A stretch of 64,000 nucleotides of DNA from assembly GCF_045277565.1 (NCBI RefSeq), contig NZ_CP123588.1, positions 1-64,000 on the forward strand, read 5' to 3'. The DNA comes from Aliisedimentitalea scapharcae (GTDB taxonomy: Bacteria; Pseudomonadota; Alphaproteobacteria; Rhodobacterales; Rhodobacteraceae). The position numbers and the translations under genes were made by a program. Below, piece by piece: positions 49,454-59,041 of this stretch (its first letter is position 1; the number at the start of each line of letters is the position of its first letter). The notes beneath the pieces were generated by a model, which did not search any database, was not told where the DNA came from, and saw only the letters and a program-made list of their open reading frames with translations.

Positions 49454-51824
49454 TGTCCCCAATCGCGCTGCGCACGCCCAAGCGCTGCTTCAGGCCATCG
49501 ACGCGTTGCCGGATATTTCGGCCACTGAGCTTCCCGGCGTTTATCTCGAAATCAGCTCCCGTATCGACGAGCGCCTGAAAAAGGATAGCCTAGACGCCAG
49601 TGGCCTTATGCTTCTCCGCATCGAAGATTTTCCTATTCCAGGTGGCGCCCAAGAGCGTGCGACGGTGTTTGCAACAGCCAAGGGTATTGAGAACCTGCGC
49701 AAGAAGGTCGACCAGTTTCGGACGGAAGACACGCCTGATCGCGAAAAAGATGGTGAATTCATCCTGGGCCGACCAAAGAATGCAGACTTGGTTCAAAGCG
49801 TCACTGCCATTACGGAAGCGGGATTGCGTGCCCTCTGGCGCAGCCCGCCGGGCAAGTTTCCCGCGGCGGATATTGCGGCAGTCTGGGAGGTTTGGCTCGA
49901 GCCCCAAATGACCGAGGCCTTCGTTGCAGCAGCGCCTAACTATGGTGTGACTGTGGGCGCGGATCGGCTGGAGTTTCCCGAAGATACAGTGGTGGTCGTC
50001 CAGGCCGATCGCAATCAGCTTGCCCAAGCCGTCCGGCGACTGGGTGGCGTACGCGCACTTGCCGCTCCGACAATCACTGCAGATTTCTTTGACGGCTTGC
50101 CGGTGGTCGAACAGGCACAGTGGGTTGATGAGCTTTCAGGCCGGACCACCTATTCGGATCACCCCAATGCTGGCTACGTTACGCTCCTGGATACTGGTGT
50201 CAGTCGGGCGCATCCTCTGATTCAGCCGGCGCTTAGCGTGGATGATCGACATGCCGCAAATCCGGCTTGGGGATTGGAGGATGTGAAGGGCCATGGAACG
50301 CAGATGGGAGGACTCGCGCTCTTTGGCGATCTGACGCAAAAACTTCATCAGGCGAACCCAGTTATGGTCATGAACCGTCTGGAATCCGTCAAACTCCTGC
50401 CAGATGCCGGCATGAACCCGCATCATCTCCTAGGCGCGGTGACCAGGCAGGCGATCAATGCGGTCGAACAGGTTGGTCCCCGACGCCGTACTTTCACCAT
50501 GACGACGACGACGGGTGAGGACACGCCGCACGACGGTGCCCCGACCTCGTGGTCGACGGAAGTCGATCAGCTTGCCGCCGGTGTTTCAGGTGGACTCAGA
50601 CAGCAGCGCCTAGTGCTGGTTTCGGCAGGGAATACCGACAACTTCACCTTTGGTGCCGGAAACTACCTCGACCGATGCGATCACGAAGACAACGAGATCG
50701 AGTCGCCTGCCCAAGCGTGGAATGTTTTGTCTGTTGGAGCCTTTACCGAGAAGACTGTACTGCCAAACGGAGACCCGGCCCAAGCGCTTGCACCATTCGG
50801 CGATCTATCGCCAGCTTCGAGAACTGCATCGTGGTCGTCCCATTGGCCGAACAAGCCGGACGTTGTCCTTGAGGGCGGAAACTGGGCGCTAAGTGCCATG
50901 CCTCCGCCAATGCGGCACGGATGGTTATCGCTCCTTTCGACGCACCATAATTATCCGGTCCGATCTTTCACATTCACCTTCGACACCAGCGCTGCGACAG
51001 CGCTTGCAGCGAAGGATGTAACGGAACTCTGGTCGGATTATCCGACACTTTGGCCCGAGACAGTCCGTGGTCTCTATGTGTCTTCCGCGCGTTGGACTCA
51101 GCAGATGCGAGCACATTTGCCGGCCCAAGCGAACAAAGGTCATTACATGCCGCTTTTTCAGCGCTATGGATTTGGCGTTCCGGACATGGCCCGTGCCCGC
51201 CGCAGCGCGTCGAACGCGCTGACACTCATCGTGGAAGACACGATTACACCCTACGGAATCTCCGAAAAGACCGGCGGTGATGTCCACAATGAGTTGAAGC
51301 TTTTCGCACTACCCTGGCCCGTTGAGGCTTTGCGCGCGCTCGGCAATGCCGACGTTACCTTGCGGGTGGCGCTAAGCAGCTTTATTGCTCCAAACCCGTC
51401 AGAAGCCTCACGCGGCGTTCGTTATCGCTACGCATCCCACAATCTGCGGTTCCAACTCAATCGCGCCGGCGAGAACGAAGCCCAATTCCTAGCTCGGATC
51501 AGCAAGGCGGCCGAACAGCCCGACGGTCCCGCAAACGACGAGGATGATCTTTGGGAATACGGTAGCAATCGGCGCCATGTCGGATCGCTGCACATCGATC
51601 AACTGACTTGCAAGGCATCAGATCTCGCAAGGCGAAACTTGTTGGCCGTTCACCCAGTCACTGGATGGTGGAAATCCAAAAAGCTTCTCGCCGAAGGTTT
51701 GCCTTCTGTGCGCTATGCATTAATCATAGAAATCGATGCGGAAGGGTTGGACACCGAACTCTATGCCGAGGTTCAAGTAGCTGTCGAAGCCCTAATTGCC
51801 GCTCAAGCGGTTGTGCAAGTTTGA
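49353..51824 (+). CDS. ietS: IetS-type subtilisin-like serine protease
   Basis: 823 residues. S8 catalytic triad: Asp280 in VTLLDTGV, His314 in KGHGTQMGG, Ser546 in FDTSAATALAA, with oxyanion Asn427 in SAGNTDN. The usual Gly before Thr-Ser is Asp (DTS), a small deviation. No signal peptide, so it is cytoplasmic. The N-terminal ~260 residues and C-terminal ~200 residues are unique to the IetS type. It works with the ATPase encoded just upstream. Confidence 0.88.
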   Translation: MTMARELPHFHLRNLGQPRPFKAKGRGGSKRPSDVPNRAAHAQALLQAIDALPDISATELPGVYLEISSRIDERLKKDSLDASGLMLLRIEDFPIPGGAQERATVFATAKGIENLRKKVDQFRTEDTPDREKDGEFILGRPKNADLVQSVTAITEAGLRALWRSPPGKFPAADIAAVWEVWLEPQMTEAFVAAAPNYGVTVGADRLEFPEDTVVVVQADRNQLAQAVRRLGGVRALAAPTITADFFDGLPVVEQAQWVDELSGRTTYSDHPNAGYVTLLDTGVSRAHPLIQPALSVDDRHAANPAWGLEDVKGHGTQMGGLALFGDLTQKLHQANPVMVMNRLESVKLLPDAGMNPHHLLGAVTRQAINAVEQVGPRRRTFTMTTTTGEDTPHDGAPTSWSTEVDQLAAGVSGGLRQQRLVLVSAGNTDNFTFGAGNYLDRCDHEDNEIESPAQAWNVLSVGAFTEKTVLPNGDPAQALAPFGDLSPASRTASWSSHWPNKPDVVLEGGNWALSAMPPPMRHGWLSLLSTHHNYPVRSFTFTFDTSAATALAAKDVTELWSDYPTLWPETVRGLYVSSARWTQQMRAHLPAQANKGHYMPLFQRYGFGVPDMARARRSASNALTLIVEDTITPYGISEKTGGDVHNELKLFALPWPVEALRALGNADVTLRVALSSFIAPNPSEASRGVRYRYASHNLRFQLNRAGENEAQFLARISKAAEQPDGPANDEDDLWEYGSNRRHVGSLHIDQLTCKASDLARRNLLAVHPVTGWWKSKKLLAEGLPSVRYALIIEIDAEGLDTELYAEVQVAVEALIAAQAVVQV

Positions 51825-51928
51825 CTCTATTGGAGACCCTGTGCAGCGCTACCAATCTAGACAATGCATCTACATCGGACCGCCTCATGCAATCGCCATT
51901 CGATCGCTCGACTGACCCAGACATGGAA

Positions 51929-51960
51929 AAAGGGGAACCGTGATCCCACGGCTCCCCTTT
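51929..51960. terminator. Bidirectional hairpin between ietS and DUF736 gene
   Basis: A 14-bp stem (arms 51929-51942 and 51947-51960) with AAA/TTT edges and one mismatch lies between convergent genes ending at 51824 and 51992. It fits an intrinsic terminator usable from both sides. Confidence 0.7.
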
Positions 51961-51991
51961 CGGTTCAGATCGTCTCCCCCCCGCGCGCCGA

Positions 51992-52720
51992 TTAGGCGAC
52001 CAGCGACAGCCCCGTGCCTGCATCCTGCGGCTGCTCACCGCTGTCGATGAACGGGATGATCGAGAAGGTCTGGCCACCGCGCTGCTCCTCGTTTTGCACG
52101 GCGTTGACGCGCAGGTCGCCATCAGGCGTGTTGATAAGCAGCGACAGGTAGTCGTTGCCCGTGCGGCTGCTTTTCGCCATCCAGGCCGAGCCGACGCGGA
52201 TCGGTGTGCCCCGGGGCGAGCTGACCTCGATGCGGTAATCGGGGTGGGTCTCCTCGGACTTGTAGCTGTTTTCGATCAGCATGAACTCCAGATCGAACAT
52301 CATGTTGGCGATGTAGCCGGTGAAGGCGTTGTCGGCGTCCATGGCGGTGAGCTCGCCCGAGATCGAGCCGGATTTCATCAGGCCGTTCGAGACCAGCGGG
52401 ATGATCTCGAACGCGCCGCTTTGGGTCGCGCGCGCTTCTTTCGTCTGCACCGCGTTGACCCGGAACGGACCCAAGCCGACATCGATCTGCATCGAGATGT
52501 AGGGGTTGCCGCTGGTATTGCCGGTCTCGTTCCAGGCCGTGCCGATGCGCACCTTGCGGCCTGTTTTGTTGACTGCCGTCACGTCAAAATCCGGGCTGCG
52601 TTCGGACATCTTGGCCCGCGCCTCCAACTGGATGGCGATGTCAAAGCGTGCCCCGTGGATCATGCCGGTGTACTGAGCGGCTGCGGTCTCGACATTGCGG
52701 GTGAGGGTTCCTGCGAACAT
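51992..52720 (-). CDS. DUF736 protein with two repeats
   Basis: 242 residues from ATG 52720 (AAAGGAAC upstream). Two DUF736-like units are visible: DFDVTAVNKTGRKVRIGTAWNETGNTSGNPYISMQIDVGLGPFRVNAVQ and DYRIEVSSPRGTPIRVGSAWMAKSSRTGNDYLSLLINTPDGDLRVNAVQ. The two blocks are about 120 residues apart and clearly homologous, so the gene arose by domain duplication. Family function is unknown; it is common on conjugative alphaproteobacterial plasmids. Confidence 0.85.
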   Translation of the reverse strand: MFAGTLTRNVETAAAQYTGMIHGARFDIAIQLEARAKMSERSPDFDVTAVNKTGRKVRIGTAWNETGNTSGNPYISMQIDVGLGPFRVNAVQTKEARATQSGAFEIIPLVSNGLMKSGSISGELTAMDADNAFTGYIANMMFDLEFMLIENSYKSEETHPDYRIEVSSPRGTPIRVGSAWMAKSSRTGNDYLSLLINTPDGDLRVNAVQNEEQRGGQTFSIIPFIDSGEQPQDAGTGLSLVA

Positions 52721-52844
52721 GGGATGGTTCCTTTTGGATTGGCCGGTGCCTGACGTTCTTGCCAACGCATCCGGGATTGCTTTCTCGACCCCTTGAGGGA
52801 TCACAAATCAGAAAGCCTGCTTTCCTTTCAGCCCCGCCCACGGG

Positions 52845-53147
52845 TCAGATCTGCCGTCCGAGTGGGAATGCACCCGCGCCTCCGGGTGCTACGCCCCTCC
52901 CCTGCCCGTCTGGTCTTGATTGGCTGCCCGGATTTTCCGCGCCGTCCTCGGATCGCGCTATGAAGAACTCCACCTCTTTTCCGTTCAACCGGTGCCCGCC
53001 CCGGTCGGTCAGACCGATGCAGCTACCATTCGGCACATAGGTGATGAGGTACTGACCAAGCCGGTCCTTGTGGACAACGTAGCTGGTATTGGCCCAATGC
53101 ACGGTCTGGCCGGCATCGACGGCCGCCTTGATGTCATCGAGTGTCAT
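52845..53147 (-). CDS. Small plasmid-type hypothetical protein
   Basis: 100 residues from ATG 53147 with AGGAGG 5 bp upstream. The core MTLDDIKAAVDAGQTVHWANTSYVVHKDRLGQYLITYVPNGSCIGLTDRGG is a compact beta-rich module; the tail is Gly/Pro-rich. I have seen this module on Rhodobacteraceae plasmids but know no function. Confidence 0.72.
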   Translation of the reverse strand: MTLDDIKAAVDAGQTVHWANTSYVVHKDRLGQYLITYVPNGSCIGLTDRGGHRLNGKEVEFFIARSEDGAENPGSQSRPDGQGRGVAPGGAGAFPLGRQI

Positions 53148-53183
53148 GGGGTCCTCCTCAAGAAGAATGGTGGGGAAACGACG

Positions 53184-53209
53184 CAAGAAGCCCGATCGTC
53201 CGACCGGGC
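53184..53209 (-). terminator. Hairpin after DUF6915-like gene
   Basis: GAAGCCCG (53184-53191) pairs with CGGGCTTC (53202-53209) about 40 bp after the stop codon of the leftward gene at 53248. Confidence 0.55.
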
Positions 53210-53247
53210 TTCTATGCAGCATTTGTTTGGCAAACGGCCGAGAGCTG

Positions 53248-53709
53248 TCAGGCGCTTTGCGTGGCTTGCGTCGCGCTCGCCGCCATCCAATCCTTCAGGC
53301 CAAGAACCGTTCTTCCGGCGGCGACCTCGGAGGCCCAGGCAAGCCTTGGGTCGCCGCAGGGCTCGGAGCCGGCGTGCCGGTCGATATGGCCATTGGCCAT
53401 CCATGGCTCGGGCTGGATCCGTCGCAGCCAGTCCGCCATGCTTGGAATGCGGCCCTGGCAGTCTTCACGGATATGCTGCTCGCCGATCCAGCGCACGGGA
53501 ATGTCCCGACCTGCGCTATTGGTCAGGGTCAGGCCGAAAACACGTTCGGCCTCGAACAGGCCTTGGGCATGGTGGCGCATGGCGCGGTGCGTGAAGAGCG
53601 CGAGGTGCTCTTTCGAGGCATCGAACCAGTCATGTATGGACTGATAGTCAGACGGCACCCCGCCGAATTTCTGGGCAGAGCTTTCAGCATGATGAAGCGG
53701 ATGGGCCAT
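53248..53709 (-). CDS. DUF6915-like protein
   Basis: 153 residues from ATG 53709. Pattern: MAHPLHHAESSAQKFGGVPSDYQSIHDWFDASKEHLALFTHRAMRHHAQGLFEAERVFGLTLTNSAGRDIPVRWIGEQHIRED, with many conserved-looking His; then ADWLRRIQPEPWM. The His-rich region could bind metal. Function unknown. It overlaps the stop of the gene upstream only by adjacency (1-bp gap). Confidence 0.75.
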   Translation of the reverse strand: MAHPLHHAESSAQKFGGVPSDYQSIHDWFDASKEHLALFTHRAMRHHAQGLFEAERVFGLTLTNSAGRDIPVRWIGEQHIREDCQGRIPSMADWLRRIQPEPWMANGHIDRHAGSEPCGDPRLAWASEVAAGRTVLGLKDWMAASATQATQSA

Positions 53710-53710
53710 C

Positions 53711-54097
53711 TCAGAGACCCTCGACATAGCTGTGCGAGCATTCGACATAGCGGTCCGCGTGATCGAGGGTGATGCTGTCGTTGCGCAAGTCCCAGGTCAG
53801 CGTGCCATAGCCGCCTTCGTTGTTTTCGAACCCCGGGTGATGGTGATAGGCGAGCGACCAGGCGAAGTCGCCAACCTCTGTGGCAAGCGGCTCAGGCAGT
53901 TGGACCTCTGCAGGCTGCACCGTCACATCCTCGACATTGCCGGAGTCGCCATAGCCTTCGTATTCGAAAGCGACCTCGCTGATGCCAAGCGCACGTAGTT
54001 GCGCGAGCAGCTCCACTCTGGATGCCTTCAAGGTGGTTTCGCGCTCTGCACGCCACTGAGCCGCCATTGCGGCATAGTCGATCTGGGGATTGGTCAT
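53711..54097 (-). CDS. DUF6878-like protein
   Basis: 128 residues. Pattern: ASRVELLAQLRALGISEVAFEYEGYGDSGNVEDVTVQP, then AWSLAYHHHPGFENNEGGYGTLTWDLRNDSITLDHADRYVECSHSYVEGL. Acidic and soluble; no function known. It forms an operon with the DUF6915-like gene. Confidence 0.75.
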   Translation of the reverse strand: MTNPQIDYAAMAAQWRAERETTLKASRVELLAQLRALGISEVAFEYEGYGDSGNVEDVTVQPAEVQLPEPLATEVGDFAWSLAYHHHPGFENNEGGYGTLTWDLRNDSITLDHADRYVECSHSYVEGL

Positions 54098-54219
54098 GAG
54101 TCTGTCCTTTTGTCTGAAGTTGGGGGGGCCGGGCGAGGCATTGGTCTACCCGCGCCCGGAAAGCGCAGACCGCCAAGATCTCGATCCGCGACGCCCAACC
54201 GGAAGCTCGCTTTGACTTT

Positions 54220-56310
54220 TCAGGCGGCTTGTTCTGCCGCTCTAGCGGCTCGCTGCCCCACGATCCGGGCCAGAATGCTTCCCGTGTCGATCCCGTCCCC
54301 ATGCGGCAGGAACACCCGCAACTGGAAGGCGATGATCTCGGTGAAGCAGCCGAAGGCCTTGAGGCCGTCGATCATGCCCTTGTCCGCGCCGCCAAGCTCG
54401 AGGCGCATCTCGCCTGCGACACGGCGACGGGTCAGAGTCAGACCCCGGCCCAGATCGACAGGCGCGGTGGTGCCGAGGGCGGCGGTCAACATCTCCTGCG
54501 GTGTTTGCGGGTTGGACACGAGGAAGCGGGCGCGCAGCGCGGCCGCCCCTTCCTCGCTCAGCGTGCGCCCGATCATGGCGGTCGCCCCATCGGGCGTGAC
54601 CCGGTAGATGCGCTCATTGGTGGTCGGAATGTCCTTCCAGATCGGCAACAAGAGCCCGGTCAGCAGGTAAAGCTTGGTCGTGGTGGTTTTCGGCAGGGAC
54701 GCAGCCTCTTCATCCCAAAGCCGTACGAACTCAGGCTTGCCGATCTCTTCCCAGGCCGAGGACTCGAACCGTGCCTCTTCGAGATAGCTCGACCCGTTTG
54801 GCCGCACCGCCTTGCGCATCAGCGTGACGATGTCCTCGTCATACATCTGCATGGGCCGCGCCGAGATGAGCGCCGCGCGACCGGAGGCGCGATTGACCAT
54901 CGGCAGCTTGTCGGGATTGCGCGATATGGCCTCTTCGGCCCCAAGGACGTGGACCGGATCCGTCACCTCGAGCCCGATGATCCGCGTCACCGCGCCGGAT
55001 TTCGGGCAGGTCCAGAGATCCTCGGTGGAGACCTGCTCGATCTTTTCGCCGCGCAGGGTTTCCACGCCGAGATCGAGTGTGCCCGCCGCGCGCGCCCGTT
55101 CCGTCTGATCAGCGATCCGGCGCATGAACTCGGCAAAGAGTGCGTTCTGCATATGGATGGGCAGCGCCAGCACCCGGTTGAGAAACCGCTGGATCGGCGG
55201 CAGCTCCTCGAGAAGCACCCCGTCCTTGTCGATCAGCCGCAGGGCCGTCCAGTCGGTGAAGCTCTCGTAGCTCATCGCTTCAGCGCGCCCGGCGGCAAGA
55301 TCGGCGAAATACCCGCGCAGCGCCGCTCGTGCGATCGGGCTTTCGAGATTGTCCTCCTCCCGGAACATGCCCTGCGAGCCGGTCTCGCGCTGGCCCTTCG
55401 TCAAGGCCCCCAGCTGGTCGAGGCGCTTGGCAATCGTCGAGGTGAAACGCTTCTCGCCATGCACATCGGAGGTGCAGACCCGGAAGAAGGGCGCGCTGAC
55501 CTGGGCCGAGCGATGCGTGCGGCCGAGCCCCTGGATGGCCGCATCGGCGCGCCAGCCGGGCTCCAACAGGTAGTGCCGCCGCCGTTTCTGGTTCTTCGCC
55601 GTTCGCGCCGCGTGATAGGATCGGCCAGTACCGCCTGCATCGGAGAAGATCAGGATATCCTTTTCGCCGTCCATGAAGGCTTCGGTCTCGGACGAATTGC
55701 TGCTGGCGGCGCGCTTCTCGATGAAGAGATGACCATCCTCGGCCTTCAAAGGGCGGATGGACCGACCCGTGACCTCTGCGACGGCCTCGTCGCCAAAAGC
55801 CCAGAGGATCTGATCGAGCGCCGAGGGGATCGGGGCCAGCGTCATCAACTCCATCATGGCCGCATCGCGCAGGGCGAGCGCCTCGCGCGAGACAACGAGC
55901 GCGCCGGTCTCATCCCGCAAAGGTTCCGCCACCATGTTGCCGTCAATTTCCACAAGCTTTTGCGCATGAATCGGGAAGGCCTGTTCGAGGTATCCCAGGA
56001 CGTAGTCGCGCGGCGTCAAGGCACCCTCGACGAGCTCGTCGTCGGAATCCATCGTCTCAAGCCGGCGTTTCAGCAGGCTCTCGCCTGTCGAAACCACCTG
56101 GATGACGCAGGCGTTGCCCGCCGCCAGATCATCCTCGATCGCGCGGATGATGGTCGGGGCTTTCATGCCCATCAGGAGATGGTTGAAGAAGCGCTGCTTC
56201 GTGCTTTCGAAACGCGACTTGGCCGAGGCGCGTGCGGCCGAGGCATTGGTCTCGCCCGAGGCGTCGTTGACGCCAGTCGCAGTCAGTGCAGCCTCGAGAT
56301 TGTGATGGAT
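54220..56310 (-). pseudogene. Strawberry-notch helicase, C-terminal half, cut by a RIT element
   Basis: Frame from the element junction (about 56310) to 54220, ~697 residues. It begins TIHHNLEAALTATGVNDASGETNASAARASAKSRFESTKQRFFNHLL and continues with the strawberry-notch C-terminal helicase domain (ILIFSDAGGTGRSYHAARTAKNQKRRRHYLLEPGWRADAAIQGLGRTHRSAQ). The N-terminal half lies at 60169-62340 in the same frame order. An ATG inside the element's end (about 56358, GAGGAA upstream) could start a free C-terminal protein. Confidence 0.88.
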
Positions 56311-56316
56311 TGTCCG

Positions 56317-56345
56317 TAATCGCGAGGTCGCGATAATGCGAAGGA
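56317..56345 (+). repeat. RIT left terminal inverted repeat
   Basis: 29 bp, exact reverse complement of 60114-60142. Contains a symmetrical recombinase-site-like core ATCGCGA-GG-TCGCGAT. Confidence 0.92.
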
Positions 56346-56456
56346 GTCTGGGGTTCATCGTTGATTTCCTCGATTTCTGCGTATCGGCGCGGCCCTTGCT
56401 GCGCATTATTTTGATTGCGAACCTCAGCGGCTTTCCATACGTCTGAGGAGACAATC

Positions 56457-57689
56457 ATGTTGAAGTCGCACGATGAACTGATCGCCGAGCTGTCGAAATC
56501 GCTCATGGAGCAGAACTACAATCCGGTGGTCGTGGCCAACCATCGGCTCTACGCCCGCGCCTTTCTGGACTACCTGACTGAGCGCAACACGCCGGTGGCG
56601 GCGGTAACGCCATCGCAGGTTGATCCTTATTTTTTCCATGCAGTCGAGTGCTTTCATTTGCGCTATGGTCGCCCTCCCAGTTCGCGCTGGCACAGGCTGC
56701 CGCACACGGCGATCTGCAAGTTGCTTCGGTTGGCTCAAGGCACATGGCCCCCTGAGCCCGAAATATTTGATCCCGCCACGGCAACCCGACATGCGATCTG
56801 CCATGAGTACGAGAGCTGGATGCGCGACGAACGCGGTCTGGCGGATGCGACTATTGATGCGCGCCTGCGGGAGGCGCGACGCTTCCTGGACTGGCACCTC
56901 GGTCGCAATGGAGCAGACGGCCTCGCGGCATTGGGCGTGCGAGACATCGATCTCTACATGGGCATGCGCACCCGTGGACTGCGCCGAACATCGCTCGCGA
57001 GCGCTACCGCGTGGCTCCGGTCGCTGCTGCGCAATCTCCATCGGACGGGACGAATTCCGACCGACCTGAGCCCACATGTCATCGGCCCCAAGCTCTATGC
57101 CTACGAGGATGTTCCCTCGACGTTGGATAAGAACCAGATCGCCACGGTTCTGACGGTCACCGGAAGGGACAGATCGCCAAGGGGTCTGCGCGACTACGCG
57201 ATATTGCAGTTGCTCGCCACCTACGGGCTGCGAAAAGGCGAAATCTGCCAGCTCCGGCTCGACGACATCGATTGGCGCGCGGACTCGCTACGCATCCGCC
57301 ATACTAAGACCAAAGCCTGTTCCTACATGCCACTGGTGGCGCCGGTCGGGGACGCGCTGCTCGACTATCTGCGCTTCGGACGCCCCCAGGTCGACTGCCG
57401 GGTAGTCTTCATCCGGTCCTGCGCACCCTATACCTGCATGAAGAACCTGTATGGCATGGTGCAAGGGCGTCTGGCGGCCGCGGGCGTCACCCCGGTGGGA
57501 AAACGGGGACCGCATATCTTTCGCCATGCGCGAGCGGTTGAACTGCTGCGCGCATCTGTCCCGCAAAAGATCATCGGCGATGTCCTCGGGCATCGATCGG
57601 TCGAGTCCACGAACACCTACCTCAAACTCGCCACCGAGGATCTTCGGGCGGTGGCTCTCGACGTGCCCGGATCGGCGGTGCTGTCATGA
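56457..57689 (+). CDS. RIT tyrosine recombinase A
   Basis: 410 residues from ATG 56457 (GAGGAG upstream). An N-terminal SAM-like core-binding domain precedes the phage-integrase catalytic domain: Arg in ATYGLRKGE, HIFRHARA (His-x-x-Arg), and LGHRSVESTNTYLKL with the nucleophile Tyr. First of three recombinases in a RIT element; overlaps the second by 4 bp. Confidence 0.92.
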   Translation: MLKSHDELIAELSKSLMEQNYNPVVVANHRLYARAFLDYLTERNTPVAAVTPSQVDPYFFHAVECFHLRYGRPPSSRWHRLPHTAICKLLRLAQGTWPPEPEIFDPATATRHAICHEYESWMRDERGLADATIDARLREARRFLDWHLGRNGADGLAALGVRDIDLYMGMRTRGLRRTSLASATAWLRSLLRNLHRTGRIPTDLSPHVIGPKLYAYEDVPSTLDKNQIATVLTVTGRDRSPRGLRDYAILQLLATYGLRKGEICQLRLDDIDWRADSLRIRHTKTKACSYMPLVAPVGDALLDYLRFGRPQVDCRVVFIRSCAPYTCMKNLYGMVQGRLAAAGVTPVGKRGPHIFRHARAVELLRASVPQKIIGDVLGHRSVESTNTYLKLATEDLRAVALDVPGSAVLS

Positions 57690-59041
57690 GCGCCTGGCAC
57701 GACCCTACCCTCGCAGTCGTTGAGAACTTTCTGCAATCTTCACGGTTCGGGCAGAGCAGCTGCCGCACTTATCGCTCTATCCTTCGCAGTTTCGAGGATG
57801 CTGCGCGTCGGCACCCCGCAGTCGACCGCCAGATGCTTGAGGCCTGGTTGGGCGAAATGGCACCGCGCTGGAAATTGCCGACGTTGTTGAACCAGGTCTG
57901 CATCGTTGACCGCTTCCTCGACCATCTGGTCCGGAACGAGGTGATCGCCAGCAACCCCGTCGCCGAGCTTCGCAGCGAGCGCAACATCAAGCAAAACAAG
58001 CCGATCTGGCGGGCTCTCGTGTCCTCCAATCCCGACGAGGCCCTCGCCGCGCTGCACCGGCCTGCGCCCTTCGGCAGCGTTCTGGGCGACTTCATGCGCG
58101 ACCATGTCGCGCTGATGCGCAGCCGGGGATATAAATACGAAGCGCAGGCTCACTGGTTGCTGCGGTTCGACCGGTTCCTACAAACGCATCCCGAATTTGC
58201 CGGAGGGCCGCTCGAGACGATGCTGACGCATTGGGCGGCCACGAAACCCACCCGCAACCACGCGGCGGAATGCCAGAAGCTGGGACGCATCCTGACCAAG
58301 GCGCGGTTCCGTCTCGATCCGAACATCCCGCCGAAACGCTTCAATCCACGACCGGAGCGGGAGGTGGCACGCGAGCATCGACGCCCTCATATCTTCAGCC
58401 CGGCCGATATCCGGCACATGCTCGATGTGGCCCGCTCCTATCCGTCGCCGCATTCCCCACTGCGACCGCTGAGCCTCTACACCATGATCCTTCTGGCCTA
58501 TTGCGCCGGACTGCGACGTGGTGAGCTTGCCCGGCTCGATCTTGGTGACATCGACCTTCGGTCGGGCACGATCACGGTCCGGGAAACGAAGTTCTACAAG
58601 ACCAGGATACTGCCGCTTTCCGACAGCGTCATGGTTGAACTGCGCACCTATCTTGATGCGAGGCGACGCGCTGGTGCCCCGCAAGAGCCGCAGTCCGGGC
58701 TGTTCTGGCAGAACCACTTCAGGGACCGCTATGCCCCGGTGGTGGTCTCGACAATGATCACCAATGTCATGCGCCTTGCCGGATTCAAGCCACCTTCCGG
58801 GCGAATAGGGCCGCGGGTACATGATCTGCGGCACTCGATGGTCGTGAACCGGATCCTCCAATGGTACCGGGCCGGCATCAATCCGCAGGGCAGGCTGCAC
58901 TTTCTGTCGACCTATATGGGCCACCGGGACATCAACTCCACGCTGGTCTATATCACCGTCACGCAGGATCTGCTGCAGGAAGCGAGCGAGCGATTCCGCG
59001 CCGTCGGCGCGCCGTGCCTCACCATGGAGGCGCTGTCATGA
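57686..59041 (+). CDS. RIT tyrosine recombinase B
   Basis: 451 residues, the longest of the trio. Catalytic motifs: LAYCAGLRRGELARL, VHDLRHSMVVN and YMGHRDINSTLVYI with the Tyr nucleophile. A long N-terminal part (~230 residues) fits the RitB type. Coupled by ATGA overlaps to both neighbours. Confidence 0.92.
   Translation: MSAWHDPTLAVVENFLQSSRFGQSSCRTYRSILRSFEDAARRHPAVDRQMLEAWLGEMAPRWKLPTLLNQVCIVDRFLDHLVRNEVIASNPVAELRSERNIKQNKPIWRALVSSNPDEALAALHRPAPFGSVLGDFMRDHVALMRSRGYKYEAQAHWLLRFDRFLQTHPEFAGGPLETMLTHWAATKPTRNHAAECQKLGRILTKARFRLDPNIPPKRFNPRPEREVAREHRRPHIFSPADIRHMLDVARSYPSPHSPLRPLSLYTMILLAYCAGLRRGELARLDLGDIDLRSGTITVRETKFYKTRILPLSDSVMVELRTYLDARRRAGAPQEPQSGLFWQNHFRDRYAPVVVSTMITNVMRLAGFKPPSGRIGPRVHDLRHSMVVNRILQWYRAGINPQGRLHFLSTYMGHRDINSTLVYITVTQDLLQEASERFRAVGAPCLTMEALS

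Noticed and set aside
54229..56319. 696-codon plus-strand open frame opposite the helicase C-terminal half
   Set aside because: Antisense shadow; composition (Arg/His/Gly-rich) and lack of motifs argue against a gene.
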